Below, one piece after another: positions 11,448-24,196 of a stretch of 64,000 nucleotides of DNA (its first letter is position 1; the number at the start of each line of letters is the position of its first letter). Source of the DNA: Lepisosteus oculatus (taxonomy: Eukaryota; Chordata; Actinopteri; Semionotiformes; Lepisosteidae); assembly GCF_040954835.1 (NCBI RefSeq), contig NC_090716.1, forward strand, positions 14,259,275 to 14,323,274, in the 5' to 3' direction. The notes beneath the pieces are model-generated. The model made no database searches, was not told where the DNA came from, and saw nothing but the letters and a program-made list of their open reading frames with translations. Position numbers and translations under genes: made by a program.

Positions 11448-14400
11448 GTAAGTTTATCCAAAGTTGCTTTCTCAGAAATATAAAATGTGTTTACGTTACG
11501 TAACAATATTGAAGTTTTCCCCCCCTTTAAATCCGGACAACGCGAATGTCGATGATATAAACGTCGTTTACGCTGCCATGTGGTCAGCCTGCTTTTAGAA
11601 ACTTTCAAGCAACAGACGCACATAATGCAATGTGCTAATTGTCCCTTTTAGCGTTTATTCTGTGGTATTGCCGCTGAATTATTATGACGTTCCACAATTA
11701 AATAATCACTCACGTGACAGATACCTTCGACATGTATTTTATTTGCGAGTTGTGGCCTTGCACAATTAAGAAATGAGCAGTATATTGCAACAAAAACAGC
11801 ACAGATGTTGAGCTGCTCTGCACCGGATGGTGGTCAAGAATACTCCCTAGTGCCCTACTCCTTGAACTGACTGGACAGTAATGGAATTTGCTTGAGACAG
11901 AATGAGATTGCCGTTTGTTTTAGTGAATATTTTCCATTCCAGGACAAGGACAACCCAAGGTTGCTGATTCCTGAGCTCTGCAAACTCTTCTACCAGTTAG
12001 GCTGGGTGACAGGAACAGGAGGGGGTATCAGTCTCAGGCAGGGGTGAGTATGCCAAGCCTGAAGCTTAGAAATCTGGTGTGGTCATCCAGTGTGCAGCAC
12101 CAATTCAGAGAACAAATGCCATTTCATAGAAAGAGTATGAAGTGAAGACAATCTTCATTCAGTTGTGCCCATTCAGGTTTGGGAAGGTGTGAGAGGCCGG
12201 TGACCCCAGACAAAATGTCTTCAAGGTGTAACTCGCCTTGCCATCTGGGGACAGAGCGCAGATCCTCCACTGTGCGTGCTGCGCTAGGCGTGAGGAAAGG
12301 AAGCCAGAGGCTGACCCTGTCAAGCCTCAGCCCTTTTAAATTCTCACCTGACCACTTGTCCTTGCAAACCGAATCTCCATTTTGTCTGGAGTCACTGCCC
12401 TCTTACAGGAGACTACCGTCTACTCTCTCAGCTGTGAGCCTAAATAGTAAGTCAACAGTGTGCTAAATCTACTGAGGCTGAAGCAGTAGAAGCATGTGCA
12501 CTACAATGCATCTATATCACAAATGTATAAAGAGGTTGTCAAGAGGTAAACAGGATAACAGTGTTATAGGAACAAGTAATAGGTTTATTCCATGTTGAAA
12601 AGAAAAGAAAAAAAAACACGTTTTGGCCGTGGAGCCTTCTTCAGGTGTGAATGTGTGTAACAGGGATATTTCATCAAGATAAAATCCCTCCTGTAAGTTA
12701 CTTTAAAATGTGTCTGATTTATACTGGTATGTTTTTTTTTTGAGGTGAAGACAGTCCTTTGTCATGTTCATGTGTTAGATTAAAAAAAGAGTGTCCAGGT
12801 GATATAGATTACATTCTTTATTGTGGAGAAGACAGGTGTAACTTCTCATTGGATAAAGGCAGTAACTGTCTTGTTCAGTTAAAATAAAGCAAGTAGTTCT
12901 TGTTACTTCACTTAGAAGCAAATGCTTAATGAGATTGTGTTCTGACTGTATCTCTCTGGCCTACCCCTTCAGAGATCACATCTACATTGCCCCCTCAGGA
13001 GTGCAGAAGGAAAGGATTCAGGTCAGTAAAGATCTCTGAGGAACTGCCTGGGACCTGTAACTGAATACCTTTTGAGTTTAATGCCTTTTTTCTCCCCTTG
13101 ACATTAGGTGTCTGGTTAATGTATCTTATCTCAGGTATCTAGTCGGATAATATTTTTTTAGCTTTCATATAAGTCAGATATATCCTAGTACAATTTTAAA
13201 TACAAAAAAAACAATTTTACCAATAAAATACCCAGATTGTTCAGAGTACGGAGCTGTGTTGGCATGTGAGCTTCAAATTAAAAGTTAAAGGTTATTTCTA
13301 AACTAAAAAGTAAAATAAGGACATATTTGTGGTGTATTAAGGAGAAAGTGTGTTGGATAGCAGAATGCTGTATCTTCTATGCTGTCTTTCTCCAAGCATG
13401 GAAGCAGTAGATTAATGCTAAGATCTCCTAATCTCTAGAGTGCTAGCAATCAACTACTGCACTTTCTGCATCACTTTGCAAACTTCCTTCCACCACAAAT
13501 TAAGTGTTAATGTATCTTCCACCCATTTCCAGAACATAAACTTTAGTGTCAGCTACCCAGGACAAAAAAAAAACGTCTGTGTGTTACAACCCATGATAAC
13601 TAATTCACTCAGTTATCTTCTTTTACAGCTCTTTCATGCGTGACACACAAGCTGAATTAGAATTAGTGTCTTTAATTAGAAAGGAAAATAGCAGTAAATT
13701 GTCAAAATACAAAACAAAACCTAACTGCTTTAGAGCCCTAACAAAGCTCTTCTCAAGTTTGTCGCTGAGCACAAAGTTTGGCAGAAGTACTGTTTACTAG
13801 CACCATCATATGTCTATATACTTTATTAATCATTGTCCTACTTGTCATGTGTAGATTCTGCTCTCAGGCGTTGAAAGCCTTTACTTCCTTGTTTTAGGTC
13901 ATCACTTGGCAAATTGTCTTCCTTCTACTAGTAAGGTGATAAAAGGCAGCAGGTTATTCCCCACGTCATTCTGTAATTAAGCTGTATTTATCTTAATTAT
14001 GTTAGCAATTAAATCTGATTAATTTAAGAAATATTGGCAGTATGGCCTCTGCAGGCATTGGGGGCCACACCTTGAAGCCACCCAAAAGAAGAATCCATGC
14101 TCCTAAGGCAGCTCAAGGAGTGCGAGGGGCTATTGGCCAGCCGACATCAGCCGCTCAGTGATATGTTGCTATGTATACTTATTAGGTTTCAAATGTTTCA
14201 AACTGGGTAACTGCCTTTCTAATGAAGGCTGTTGCTTTGAATCAGTCGCATAAAAATCAGATATTTACTGTAGGGTCTTTAGGAGGTGCCGGGGAGCAAT
14301 CAGAGAAGGTATAGCCACAATGTTTCTGGATAGCAGGCTCCAGAGCGGGGGTGACAAGGGAGGAAGGATGAGAGGGACAATAAGACAAAGAGGGGGACTA

Positions 14401-17400
14401 GGCGACAGATAGGCTAAGTCTTGGAAGGGAACAGGGAACAGCAGAATCAACAAGGTCATCAATCAGTTCTGCACTGCAGTGTGGTAGAATGCTAAGTGAA
14501 AAGGTGCAGTTGGAGAGGGTGGGTTGCTGTTACAGGCAGGCGAGCTAGGAGCTTGATTAAAAACTCTTAAAAACCTGAAAAAACACCACCGCTAAAAGGA
14601 GCTTTTTGTTTGGTTTGCATCTGTACCTTGCAATGGGTGAATTTTCTACACATAATTGCAGGTTTTTCTTATCAGAAGCACACCATAGCCTGCTAAAAGA
14701 GGAGCACAGATTTCAAACTTTGTGGACAGAGGAAGGAATGAGCAAACAGCCCATCAGAGATTGCTGATGGGTGTGTGTGTGTTTGCCCTCCAGCCTGAGG
14801 ACATGTTCGTGTGCGACATGGAGGAGAGGGACATTAGCTGCCCCCCTCCCACGAAGAGCCTGAAGAAGAGCCAGTGCACCCCTCTCTTCATGAACGCCTA
14901 CACCATGAGAGGTAGGGTGCAGCTCCATCAGAAAAGTATTTTTAAAAAATATTTTCATATTTTCACCATTGAACGCTTTCAGAGTGTCACATGGTTCATA
15001 GGGATGTATAGAGGGAGCCAGATTGAACAAGTACAGGTGGTCACCAATTTATGTAGATGGTGACTTTTGTATACTCGTACTTATAATAACAACCTCTTTA
15101 ACAAAGACTAAATCACTAAATGAAAAAAATAGTGGTGAAAATCTAAGATAAGATCACTTTATTAGCCATATGCAATTTGTCTTTGCATACCCAGCTTGCT
15201 CTCCATGAGACACCCAAGCACACAGACAGGTAGAGAAGCTTGGGGTCAGAGCGCTGGGTCACCCATTTATACAGCACCCCCTGGAGCAGCTGGGGTTAAG
15301 GGCCTCGCTCAGGGGCCCAACGGAGAAGAATTCCTCTGCTGGCCACGGGAGTTGAACCGGCAACCTTCCAGCTACAGGTGCAGATCCTTAGCCACAGTGC
15401 CACCACTCCGGTGGGAATATGCAAAACATTCACAAAATTAACAAGGGTGTGACTGTTGTTCCACAGAACTGTATACCGGTGTACATCTGCTGGGCCACAG
15501 GGTTTGGCTGTGCAAATGCTTTTCAGTCCGCTTTATTAAATATTTTTCTTTTGATTATTGCTTCTCTTCCCTACAGCTCCCAACAGTTCTTCACATGATA
15601 ATAAGGGTATTTTAGTTGCTATGTTTTTCTTTCTTCATTTTCACCAGACTTTAAACAGATTAAATCGCCTCATTCCAGTGGCCAATCAAACCTATCACTA
15701 ATGAGGTGGTTTAGTGCTTCTACAATAAAGATCCTGGTGACTATGACAGCTAGGAATGACTTTGATATTACAAAATCAAAATGATGCTGAAAACACTTAA
15801 TCATTTTTCAAAATCTATATACGTAATTCTTCTGAATATGAACATGCACAGTGATAAGTTTATTCATGTTCAGCACGCCTATTTTTTCTTGAATTGTTTT
15901 TTCCTCACTTTCATCTCCTTAAATGTGTTCAGTACAGAAGTACAAAAAATCTGTTTTTGTTCAAAGTTCTTTCAGGGTCAACTGTCCTACTGTATGGAAA
16001 TTGATAAAAATTAGACGCCAGTAGTTCTTATAGGCACCCGATATGTTAGAAATGACAAATCTCTGACCCAGATGTGCAGACCCAGGTGGCCATACACTTT
16101 AGGTGAGTGTTTATGCATGTATTCAGAAACCCATGTTGCTTTAGTTTTTATTTCCACTTCTATTTAATTCCTCTTGCTTATATGGATATATTCCTCTGCG
16201 TCACGTGCCTTCCCTCCCCAACCAGGGGCAGGGGCGGTGATCCACACCCACTCCAAGGCAGCAGTGATGGCAACATTGCTGTTCCCTGGGAAGGAGTTCC
16301 GGATCACCCACCAGGAAATGATCAAGGGCATCCGGAAAGGTTCCTCGGGAACCAACTACAGGTACAGCTGCACGACAAGCTTGCAGATACGTCAGCCAGT
16401 AATCAAACCACTTTCTTGCAAAGCACGTCCCCTCCAGGAACATAAACTGAAAGCTAAAAGGCAATGAGCTGGGGAAGTGTGAACTGATGGCGTATGTAAT
16501 GGGGTCTATTTCTTGCTAAATGCTAGATCCCATGCGTGCATAGTTCTTAGTTTAGTGTTCTTTGGAGAGATTTTTTTTTTATAGGACATTCTGTTGCCAC
16601 ACAGACTATGGGAATTCTTTCCCCAAATCCCCTTCAAGTTCACAGTGTCGGTGTGATTTTGAGTCAGTTTTGATTAAATACTTCAGAATCACCAATAATG
16701 TTTTGTTGTGCTCATCTGCCAACCCCATGAACCCCCAAGTGACAAGTATGCAGACACATCCAGCTATGAGCCACTCATCTTTTTTTACATTAGGGATCAC
16801 GAGTTATTTTTTGTTATACCCACACAATACAATACTAACTGTATTGGCCAATTTTTCAGTATCTTCACCGATGAAAATGGTAATTGAGTATCTATTGATA
16901 TTGATATTTTGTATTTAATTCTTTTGTTCAAGCCCTGCGGTTGCACAGTATAGTTTGGCTGGGTTTAGCAGAACACATAATAGCTCATTAAATGCACCAT
17001 GTTCTTTGTTTTCTGCTCCAAACAAGTTGCAATATCAAGTTCAAATGATACGTACATTGAGCATATCTTTTGTTCTAATTTTTAGCAGTGAATAAACAGT
17101 AAAAATACAGCCACTGCCCTCTATGCCAATAAATAAAACTAACAAAATAGCGAAATAGGAAAAGAAACATGCGATGTGAATAAGGGAATGAATGTAAGCA
17201 CAAACTTGCAAGCAGACAGCTATGGTGTTATCAAAAACATACTAAAACATTGACATACATTCATGGTGCAGTGTAATGACACTTGACATTTCAGACATTA
17301 GTACTGTGATGTACACTCTATTTAAAGTTAAACCAAAGATAAATGATATGTTTTATATATTTTTCCAGGTAAGAGATGTCACTTTTTTTTAAAGTAATTT

Positions 17401-20166
17401 GTTAAATTTGGAACCAGTTCTTATAAGATATACTCAAGCCACAACATGTTTGAGCTGATTCAGTCAGAAACCTCTTCAAATTAAAGCAGTGAATCATACC
17501 TAACTTAATTAAGAATAGAATCATAAGCTAAGGAGAAATCAAGCCTGGACAAAGCAATAAAATAGCGTGGTTTGCATAGAGTGCTATGATGGAACTAGTG
17601 TTGATTAAAGATCTGTCTTGCTTCCTCCCGCTAGTTACAGCAGGTCTTAGACATCCTAGAGCTCTTATGCAGTCTCTCCTGACGACTGTGTTAAGGTATG
17701 AGGTGAGGTTTGTTCGTTTTCAAGTACAATAAAGGGCAGGGCTATTTTTTTTATCTCCATGCAAGTGTGAAACACCGAGATGTCTTACAGTACAATGACC
17801 ATTGTCATCAAAGGAATGGCAGTAATATAAAAAGCAGTGGAAATGATAGAATCCCACCAGATGGGTCTTACTGTAATTTTAGGAGCTGGAAAAATTGTCT
17901 AGTTGGAGTAATATATAATTTTTCAACAAATTGTTAGCTCACTTGTCAGCTGTGCTGCGTTTGAAATGGCTTTGGGGTGTAGCACATAAAAGCAACAGAG
18001 ATTTATCTACCAGTTGCCCTCTGTTTGAACCTCAAAAGCTTCTATTTGTTAAATATAATTGTCATCAATAACAAAAATATAATCTAGGAATATAAAATCT
18101 TCACATCATGCTACCACCTTGCCCTTTTTGTACTCTACTCTGACAGGAAACAAAAGCACAGCATCTCTGCTAGTCACATAGAATCTACTTCATGCTAAAT
18201 CACTAATGGGTAGATTTGAGTCAGTCTTTTTCATTTAGTCAGTCTTGGTTATAAGAATACTTTAAAGAAAGTTGTGTGTTTTGTAAATGTTCATGTATAT
18301 GTAAGTAACTTAAGTAACCGTGACCAGCTGTACTGAGTAGAGACTGTGCAGTCTGGCTATGTCGCTGGTCCAAAGGGACCAGAATCCTGAGGTTTACGTA
18401 GACGGAGCGGGAAGATGCCTAGTCAAGGTGTTCAGCTTATACTTGTTCAGGAGGTTCTCTAATGAAGTCATTCAGTGCTCAGCTGGAATGTTAAATAAAA
18501 ACATAGAAGGCCTTACAGCATTCTAGAGAACATAGAAAATGAAGTCCTTTACCATGTTTTCCTCACATGCTTATCAGTAACTAGTTTACCTCAATGTCTT
18601 ATCTACCCAATTCTCAAAATGCTGCAACATCGGCTAGGCAAATGTGTTACAGATGTGTTACAAATGTGTTTCTTTCTAAGTGAAGAAGGGCTGGCTATGT
18701 TCAGTCCTAAAGTCCTTTTCTAAATTTTGCTGTGTGGCCTGTTTATCATAAATCAAATGCAGGGAATTGATATAGCTTCAGCATGACTTCTTTTTGTGCT
18801 CAGTGCAGTTTGCGTTGTGTATTTTTCTCTGTAGATACGATGAGACCCTGGTGGTGCCCATCATCGAGAACACCCCCGAGGAGTGTGACCTGAAGGAGCG
18901 GATGGCCCGTGCCATGGAGGGGTACCCGGACTCCTGTGCGGTTTTGGTTCGCAGACACGGGGTGTACGTCTGGGGGGAGACCTGGGAAAAAGCCAAGACC
19001 ATGTGAGTGCCTCTCCTTACCATCTCACGTCTGCACGCTCCTCTAATCTCAAGAGGGCTAAATTTGAAATGTTCTTTTAGTTAATTCTCAGTTTCAGAAT
19101 TCTGTTCTTAATGAATACAGAAGGTCCCTTGATCGTTCCAGAGGTTTTCTTTAGACGTGTTTGATAATCAAGGTCACATGTCATTCTTACGATTGGTCAC
19201 ACAGGACAGTAAGGACAAGTAAGAAATGGAAGCATACTGTAAATCTGCAGTCACTGTGCAGCAACCATGAGCAATGATGTTCCCGTGGGCTAAGCAGAAT
19301 TATATCGCATTAATTACTTCACATAATCGGATGGAGATCAGAGTTAACAGGGGAGCCTAGGAGCAGCAGACAGATGTGCGGGTAACCATCTCCATTTCAC
19401 TACAGCCACAAAATATTCAGAAGGTTGAAGTGAAACAGTCAGCTTCATAGTTAAATAATTAGACCAATTCGTAATCTGAAATCTGTATTAGGTGAGATTC
19501 AGCTTTAGAAAATTAACTTGTTTGAAAAGGTGGTGAGTTGATTGAGATGCAGAACTATTTCAAGCCCAGGGGTCCAGTGAGCTCTAACAGCACTCCAGGG
19601 TCCTGTTCCCGGGTGAGTCGCACAAGCCTTTCTTTCTTGATTGGGCTTATCACCACCTCTGGTCCACAAGACATTGACTCAGTGTATTTAAAATAAGTGT
19701 GCAGACCAGTTTCCCAGGTGAATGTGTTCAGAGCGCTTTGTTCACTCTAGGTGTTACAGAACACTAAGAATATCTTGTTTATAAATCTAGTAACTAACCA
19801 ATTACAGGCTACACTGAAAGCTGCTCATTATATATGGACTATGGAGTACTAAGGAAAAAAACAGGGTGCTTGAACAAAATCAAACATTTCATTTTCATTT
19901 TGACCTATTAAATGAAGACAATTTTGGCATAGTTTAATGTGTTTGCATTGACTTAGTCATTTACCTGTTGACATTTACTATTATTCAAAGGTTTGCCATA
20001 CAAACACTTGTGAGACAGAATGCGTCACACTCCTTGTTAATATTCACATCTCTGGCTCTCCTCCAGGTGTGAGTGCTACGACTACCTCTTCGATATTGCT
20101 GTGCAGATGAAACAGTGTGGCCTGAACCCTTCTCAGCTCCCCATTGAAGAGAAAGGAATCCTGTAA
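11394..20166 (+). CDS. APIP: APIP, methylthioribulose-1-phosphate dehydratase (complete, 7 coding exons)
   Basis: APIP is a cytosolic zinc enzyme of the methionine salvage pathway that dehydrates 5-methylthioribulose-1-phosphate. In mammals it also binds Apaf-1 and restrains cell death. The seven exons give 726 bp, 241 residues plus stop (human about 242), with every splice phase correct. The class II aldolase fold residues are present: zinc-ligand histidines His114 and His116 in IHTHSK, His194 in [11 protein letters not shown], catalytic Glu138 in THQEMIKG, and Cys96 in [15 protein letters not shown]. An in-frame TAG at 11355-11357 with no ATG after it fixes the start at 11394. The gene is divergent to PDHX, as in human. 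No defect is seen and the protein should be functional. Confidence 0.97.
11943..12043 (+). CDS. APIP: APIP coding exon 2
   Basis: The acceptor is ccattccag and the donor gtgagt. The exon encodes [18 protein letters not shown], then [15 protein letters not shown]. The GTGGGIS loop is the phosphate-binding loop typical of class II aldolase-like dehydratases. It ends two bases into a glycine codon. Confidence 0.96.
12044..12972 (+). other. APIP: APIP intron 2
   Basis: This 929-bp intron contains a short minus-strand Penelope-like 3' end (12570-12660). A GC-richer stretch at about 12179-12470 carries an open frame of 95 codons with no recognisable product. Nothing else was seen. Confidence 0.55.
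12570..12660 (-). mobile_element. Penelope-like 3' end fragment
   Basis: The fragment shows aacaagtaataggtttattcc, an A-rich stretch, cacgttttggccg and tggagccttcttcaggtgtg. These match the 3' end at 41190-41280. The gaaac core has mutated to caaaac (minus strand), so the hammerhead-like core is broken. Confidence 0.65.
12973..13021 (+). CDS. APIP: APIP coding exon 3
   Basis: This short 49-bp exon encodes [16 protein letters not shown]. Acceptor ccccttcag and donor gtcagt flank it. It completes the Gly52 codon from exon 2 and ends in phase 0. The translation is nearly identical to mammalian APIP. Confidence 0.95.
13022..14793 (+). other. APIP: APIP intron 3
   Basis: This 1772-bp intron is mostly AT-rich. 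A GC-richer, purine-rich stretch lies at about 14280-14460. No coding exon or recognisable repeat was identified. Confidence 0.5.
14794..14911 (+). CDS. APIP: APIP coding exon 4
   Basis: The acceptor is gccctccag and the donor gtaggg. The exon encodes [27 protein letters not shown] and [12 protein letters not shown]. It includes Cys96, corresponding to the active-site cysteine of human APIP. It ends one base into the Gly108 codon. Confidence 0.96.
15145..15412 (-). repeat. tRNA-derived SINE, family shared with 28719-28992
   Basis: Read on the minus strand it begins with a tRNA-like head: gtggctaaggatctg as box A and ccggttcaactcc as box B. It ends near 15145 in aataaagtgatcttatct. A second copy lies at 28719-28992. 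The family is widespread-looking but its name is not recognised. Confidence 0.7.
16226..16361 (+). CDS. APIP: APIP coding exon 5 (zinc ligands and catalytic glutamate)
   Basis: The acceptor is caaccag and the donor gtacag. The exon encodes [18 protein letters not shown], then [20 protein letters not shown] and SSGTNY. His114 and His116 are zinc ligands and Glu138 is the catalytic base by family correspondence. The exon ends two bases into Arg153. Confidence 0.96.
16362..18834 (+). other. APIP: APIP intron 5
   Basis: This is the largest APIP intron at 2473 bp. It is AT-rich with short low-complexity tracts. No gene, RNA or recognisable repeat was identified. Confidence 0.5.
18835..19002 (+). 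CDS. APIP: APIP coding exon 6 (third zinc-ligand histidine)
   Basis: The acceptor is ctctgtag and the donor gtgagt. The exon encodes [33 protein letters not shown] and [20 protein letters not shown] plus KT. His194 is the third zinc ligand. The exon is GC-rich compared with its flanks, as expected for a constrained coding exon here. Confidence 0.96.
19003..20066 (+). other. APIP: APIP intron 6
   Basis: This 1064-bp intron shows no recognisable element. Splice borders are gtgagt and ctccag. Confidence 0.5.
20067..20166 (+). CDS. APIP: APIP coding exon 7 and stop
   Basis: The acceptor is ctcctccag. The exon encodes [16 protein letters not shown] and [16 protein letters not shown], then TAA at 20164-20166. 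The C-terminal length matches mammalian APIP. Confidence 0.96.
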
Positions 20167-20700
20167 ACTTTATAGTCACATGTGATTGATGGAAAATGTG
20201 AATGTTTGGTGAAAGGCACCAGTCCCCAAAAGACATGGTCTCACTTTGCTTAAGCTTCTCTCTGGACAGAGAAGATTGATGGGAGCTGTGGACAGCCCCA
20301 GTGAACAGGCACTGGATGAAATGATTATTCTAATTTTGGAGTAGTTTTCTGGGCCCAGTGAAGGAAAGGAATCATTCATACGCATGCAGACTTCTGCCAG
20401 GTTTCGTCTGTTTTTCTATTTAAATAGTAGCTCTCGCTTTGTTGTACTATTGGAGAAACAGAGTGTTTCCCTGACCTGGAGTATTTCTCCATCTTTTGAG
20501 TCAGTCTAACTGAACTCTTCATCAGTTAAGCTTATTGAACACTTAATTGAATCATTTTTAACCAGTTTCTGCACAAAGGATCTTCTTTATAATTGATTTT
20601 CCTCTGTTGTTTTCTAAACAGTTCTTATGGTCTGTCACTCAAGTAATGATGAGCAGAGATGGGAATAAGTGTTCTTGGTGCTGCATGTCCCCATTAGTTA

Positions 20701-20706
20701 AATAAA
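20701..20706 (+). terminator. APIP: Candidate APIP poly(A) signal
   Basis: AATAAA lies about 535 nt after the APIP stop codon and before the first downstream SINE. It is the first canonical signal seen on this strand after the stop. Confidence 0.55.
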
Positions 20707-20831
20707 GACAAGTCAAAGAAGCAAACCTAAATAAGTGGACAGCTAAAACGTTTGTTTCTAACCATCTACTATGTAGGAACTGAGAGTTCAATTTCGAGCT
20801 TAATAAGCCAAAACCACAATGTAAATCCATT

Positions 20832-21165
20832 CATCTATTTTCTGACCACTATATTAAATACGGGGTCACAGGGGAGCCATTGCCTATCCTGACAAGCAAA
20901 GGGTACAAAGCAGTATCCATGCTGCACGGGATGCTAGTTTATCACAATGGAAGCGCACGCACGCACACACACACACCAAACCAGTACTTGGTTTCCAGAA
21001 GCCAGAAAACAGAGGAACCAATGAAAACCCAAGAGCCTGGAGGAAACCCGCTGGACCACGAGCGGGACATACAAACCCCATGCAGAAAGCACCCCAGGAG
21101 CTGAACCCAGGGCCCCAGCACTGCAAGGCAACATTGCTCACCACTGTGCCTCTGTACTGCCTTCC
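20832..21165 (-). repeat. V-SINE-type SINE copy
   Basis: On the minus strand the tRNA-like head ends in ccctgggttcagctcc. It is followed by the core (gtttgtatgtcccgctcg, gggtttcctccaggctc) and a (TG)n stretch. The tail reads tagatgaatgg. Overlapping open frames on both strands are repeat-derived. Confidence 0.75.
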
Positions 21166-23660
21166 CAGTGTTCAGCACGAATGAAACAGAAACACTGGGA
21201 TATCCCAGGAGCTGGAAACACCAGAATAGCTTAGAGCTGTTCCTGGTGCATACAGTCTGATAACCCTAACATGCTTTTAATTCAAAACTGCTTGGTCTTT
21301 ACCCTCTGAGCGCATTGTAATCTTATTTAATATTACTTATATAGTATTCGCCCCTTGCGGAGTTTCCACATTATTCTGACATCTTGCTATCTTCACACAT
21401 TTAAAGAAGCCATGATCTGCACAGTCCTACTCTATCTAAACGAGATAAATACAATTCGACATAAGCACCCTATTTGTTAATGCATTACTTAAGTTCAGGT
21501 GGAAAGTAGTAGTTTGGTAACATACAAAACAGAGGTTTGACACTACATAAGAAACAATGGGAAGAGTTCATTAATTTGAAACAAAATTGTAATTCATCAA
21601 ATGTGATGTTATGGCCAGCTGGTGAATATAACCGCAGCACACCATATGTTTATAGTTTACGATAGATAACCTTCTTACCCCAAAGTTTTCTCAAAACACT
21701 TCGGTTGCTCATTCATGAATCACTCATTCACAATTTCCATTTCAAATATTCCAAAATTCCTCATAATGTGTAGAGAACTAAAACGTAGGTAAACAAATTG
21801 TTTCAGTGAGGTAACTGTTTAGAAAATGCTATTCTTAACACTGGTGATAAACAAGTGCACATCTCAGAACAAAAGCATCTCAAACATGATTTGAGATGTT
21901 TGTAAAGCAGCACCACAAGAATATAACTGGGGGTTCTTTATTGGGTGTGGGTGTGAATCATCAATCTTTACTGCATGTTTGTTAATGTTAATCAAGAGTC
22001 TGGATTAAGTTAAAGGGCTAGAGAGGTAATCACTTGTCACCTCATTATGTATTAGGCATTCTAGCTCTTAGTAAAGGAAACAAAGCCAATCTGTTAAATG
22101 TGCCCAAATATAAATGATAATGATAAATCCTAATATCCTGTATATTAGGAAACATTTTAATCTGCAGCTTTAGTTAAATTTATAATCGGCTATTTTACGA
22201 TGACTCATTTGAAGTGATCATTTTGCTCTGTCAGTGTACCCCAGTTCCAGTGTAACACAGCTGGTCTGGTCTGTGAACCAGGAAGCCAGTGGCATGTGAT
22301 TTGCATGGCTGAGAGGTGTGTGCAGAGGTGGGGAAACACCGAGCTCAGCCCGGGCACACACACATCCGTGGAGCGCGGTTTATTTCCAGCAAGAACACAT
22401 TTTGTGATCCAAGTTCCTCATTTTGTTTTCACACTAGTTTTTTGATGTGCAGACATTCTGAACAGATGTGTTATCTTGTTGAATGATTAGAGCTATGCGA
22501 AAGGCAGTTCTAGCATGCCCCTCAATTAAAAACTGCGAGCTATGCCTCACACTCTATTACATCTTGTTCTTTGCCATCCTTTTCTGATACAGGAGCACAT
22601 TTTGTGTGTGTTCATTGATTTGTGATAGCTAAGAGTTCAGAGCCTATATATATATAAAGAATAAGTTGACCTTGAAGAATGCATGTCACTGTGTGAAATA
22701 TACTGTACATATAAATATATCTGTGCATTTGAAAATGTAATAAACCATTAATTGTAGTTCAGTGTGTTTTTTTATTACAGGATGTAATATACAGTATGTA
22801 TACTGTTATCTAATTCTGGCGTATTTTGTATTTATTTTCAGTATAGGCAGACAAGCAAAGCAAGTTGACTCTGTCTGTAGACCAAGTCTAGAGTATAGGT
22901 CTGGTCTGTACCCTACAGTGTATGTGTTCTCTTCTCTCCTGACCTTTATCTGTAACAAAAGGAGCCTATTAGTGCTGAACAGATTACCAAAAAAGACTCC
23001 AGTTTAAGATATTTGTTTCAGTTAACCTTGATCATTGTCTTACTTATTACGTTTAATTGTTTAACAGTTTTCCCAAATAGCATGTCCGCTCTAGTTTATA
23101 AATCCAGTACTCTATTTGAATGTAGTATTCAAGTCCAGCCGTTCCCCAGTCATGTTGTAATCGGAAGCTGAGCTGTGAAACCATAACAGGGGAAGCTGAT
23201 GTAACTGCCACACAGAAGGGTTGGGATGATTATTCTTTTAAAGACGAGAAAGGCCTCTGGTTGTACCAAGGGGAGCTCTTCCTTTGTGTGCATGTTGCTG
23301 GCATAAGGAAGGTGGGCTTGAGGAGCTGCATTTTGCACTCAAGAATTGAAAGGATATTTCAATTTTCATCTACTGACAGTAGGTGGCACCATTAAATATT
23401 TCCAATGTGAAAAATGAATTATGGGGTATATTGCAAAGTGACAAGTGGTTAAATCATGTTTCATTTATAAAGGTGTGGAGTATTATGAACAATCCATGTT
23501 AAATGACGGAAAAGTACATCAGAACAAAAATATGACCCATCACCTGTATTTTGTATAAAGCACTGCAGGTTAACAAATCATGTTCTTGATTATTTGTATT
23601 GGGGAGTGGTGAAGACAATGTCATTTTACATTTGATAGAAATGAAAGTTAATTAAAATGA

Positions 23661-23684
23661 CCCCCCCCCCCCACCACCACCACC
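23661..23684 (+). repeat. Poly-C and (ACC)n simple repeat
   Basis: A run of twelve C is followed by four ACC units. Confidence 0.9.
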
Positions 23685-23857
23685 AACCAAGTAAAGGTTT
23701 TAATATACTGCATGGAGAAAATAATCAGAAACTCATTGTAGCTTAATACTGAGCTATTCAATTATCAAGCCCAGCTGCCATTAGCACGTTTATTAGTTAA
23801 TTAGCAAGACATGGAAACAGAGTAGGTGCTTTATAAAAATCCAATATAAGAGACAAA

Positions 23858-24196
23858 GGGCGGTATAGGGTTGCAGTGATTAGCTGGCTCTGGGTTCGAT
23901 TCGGGACCTGAGGTGCTGTCCGAGTGGAGTTTGTATGTTCTCCCCACGTTGGCATGGGTTTCCTCCTGGTGCCCATTTCCTCCCACAGCCCAAAGACATA
24001 CTGGTATGGTTAATTGGCTTCTCAAAAAATTGACCCTGGTGTGAGTGTGCTTCTCTGTGTTTCTCTGTGTGTGCCTGTGACGGACTGTTCTGTTCAGGGT
24101 GTATCCTGCCTTGCGCCATTTTTGCATGCTGGGATAGACTCCAGCACCCCCAAGGCCGTGTATTGGATAAAACAGTAAGAAAATGAATGGATGGCC
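23858..24196 (+). repeat. V-SINE-type SINE copy
   Basis: This is the best-preserved V-SINE here. Box B is gggttcgattcggg, and the core includes gtatgttctccccacgttgg, gggtttcctcctgg and tttcctcccacagcccaaag. It continues with gtgtgcctgtgacggactg and gggtgtatcctgccttg, and ends aaaatgaatggatgg. The 151-codon antisense open frame over it is an artefact of the repeat. Confidence 0.85.
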
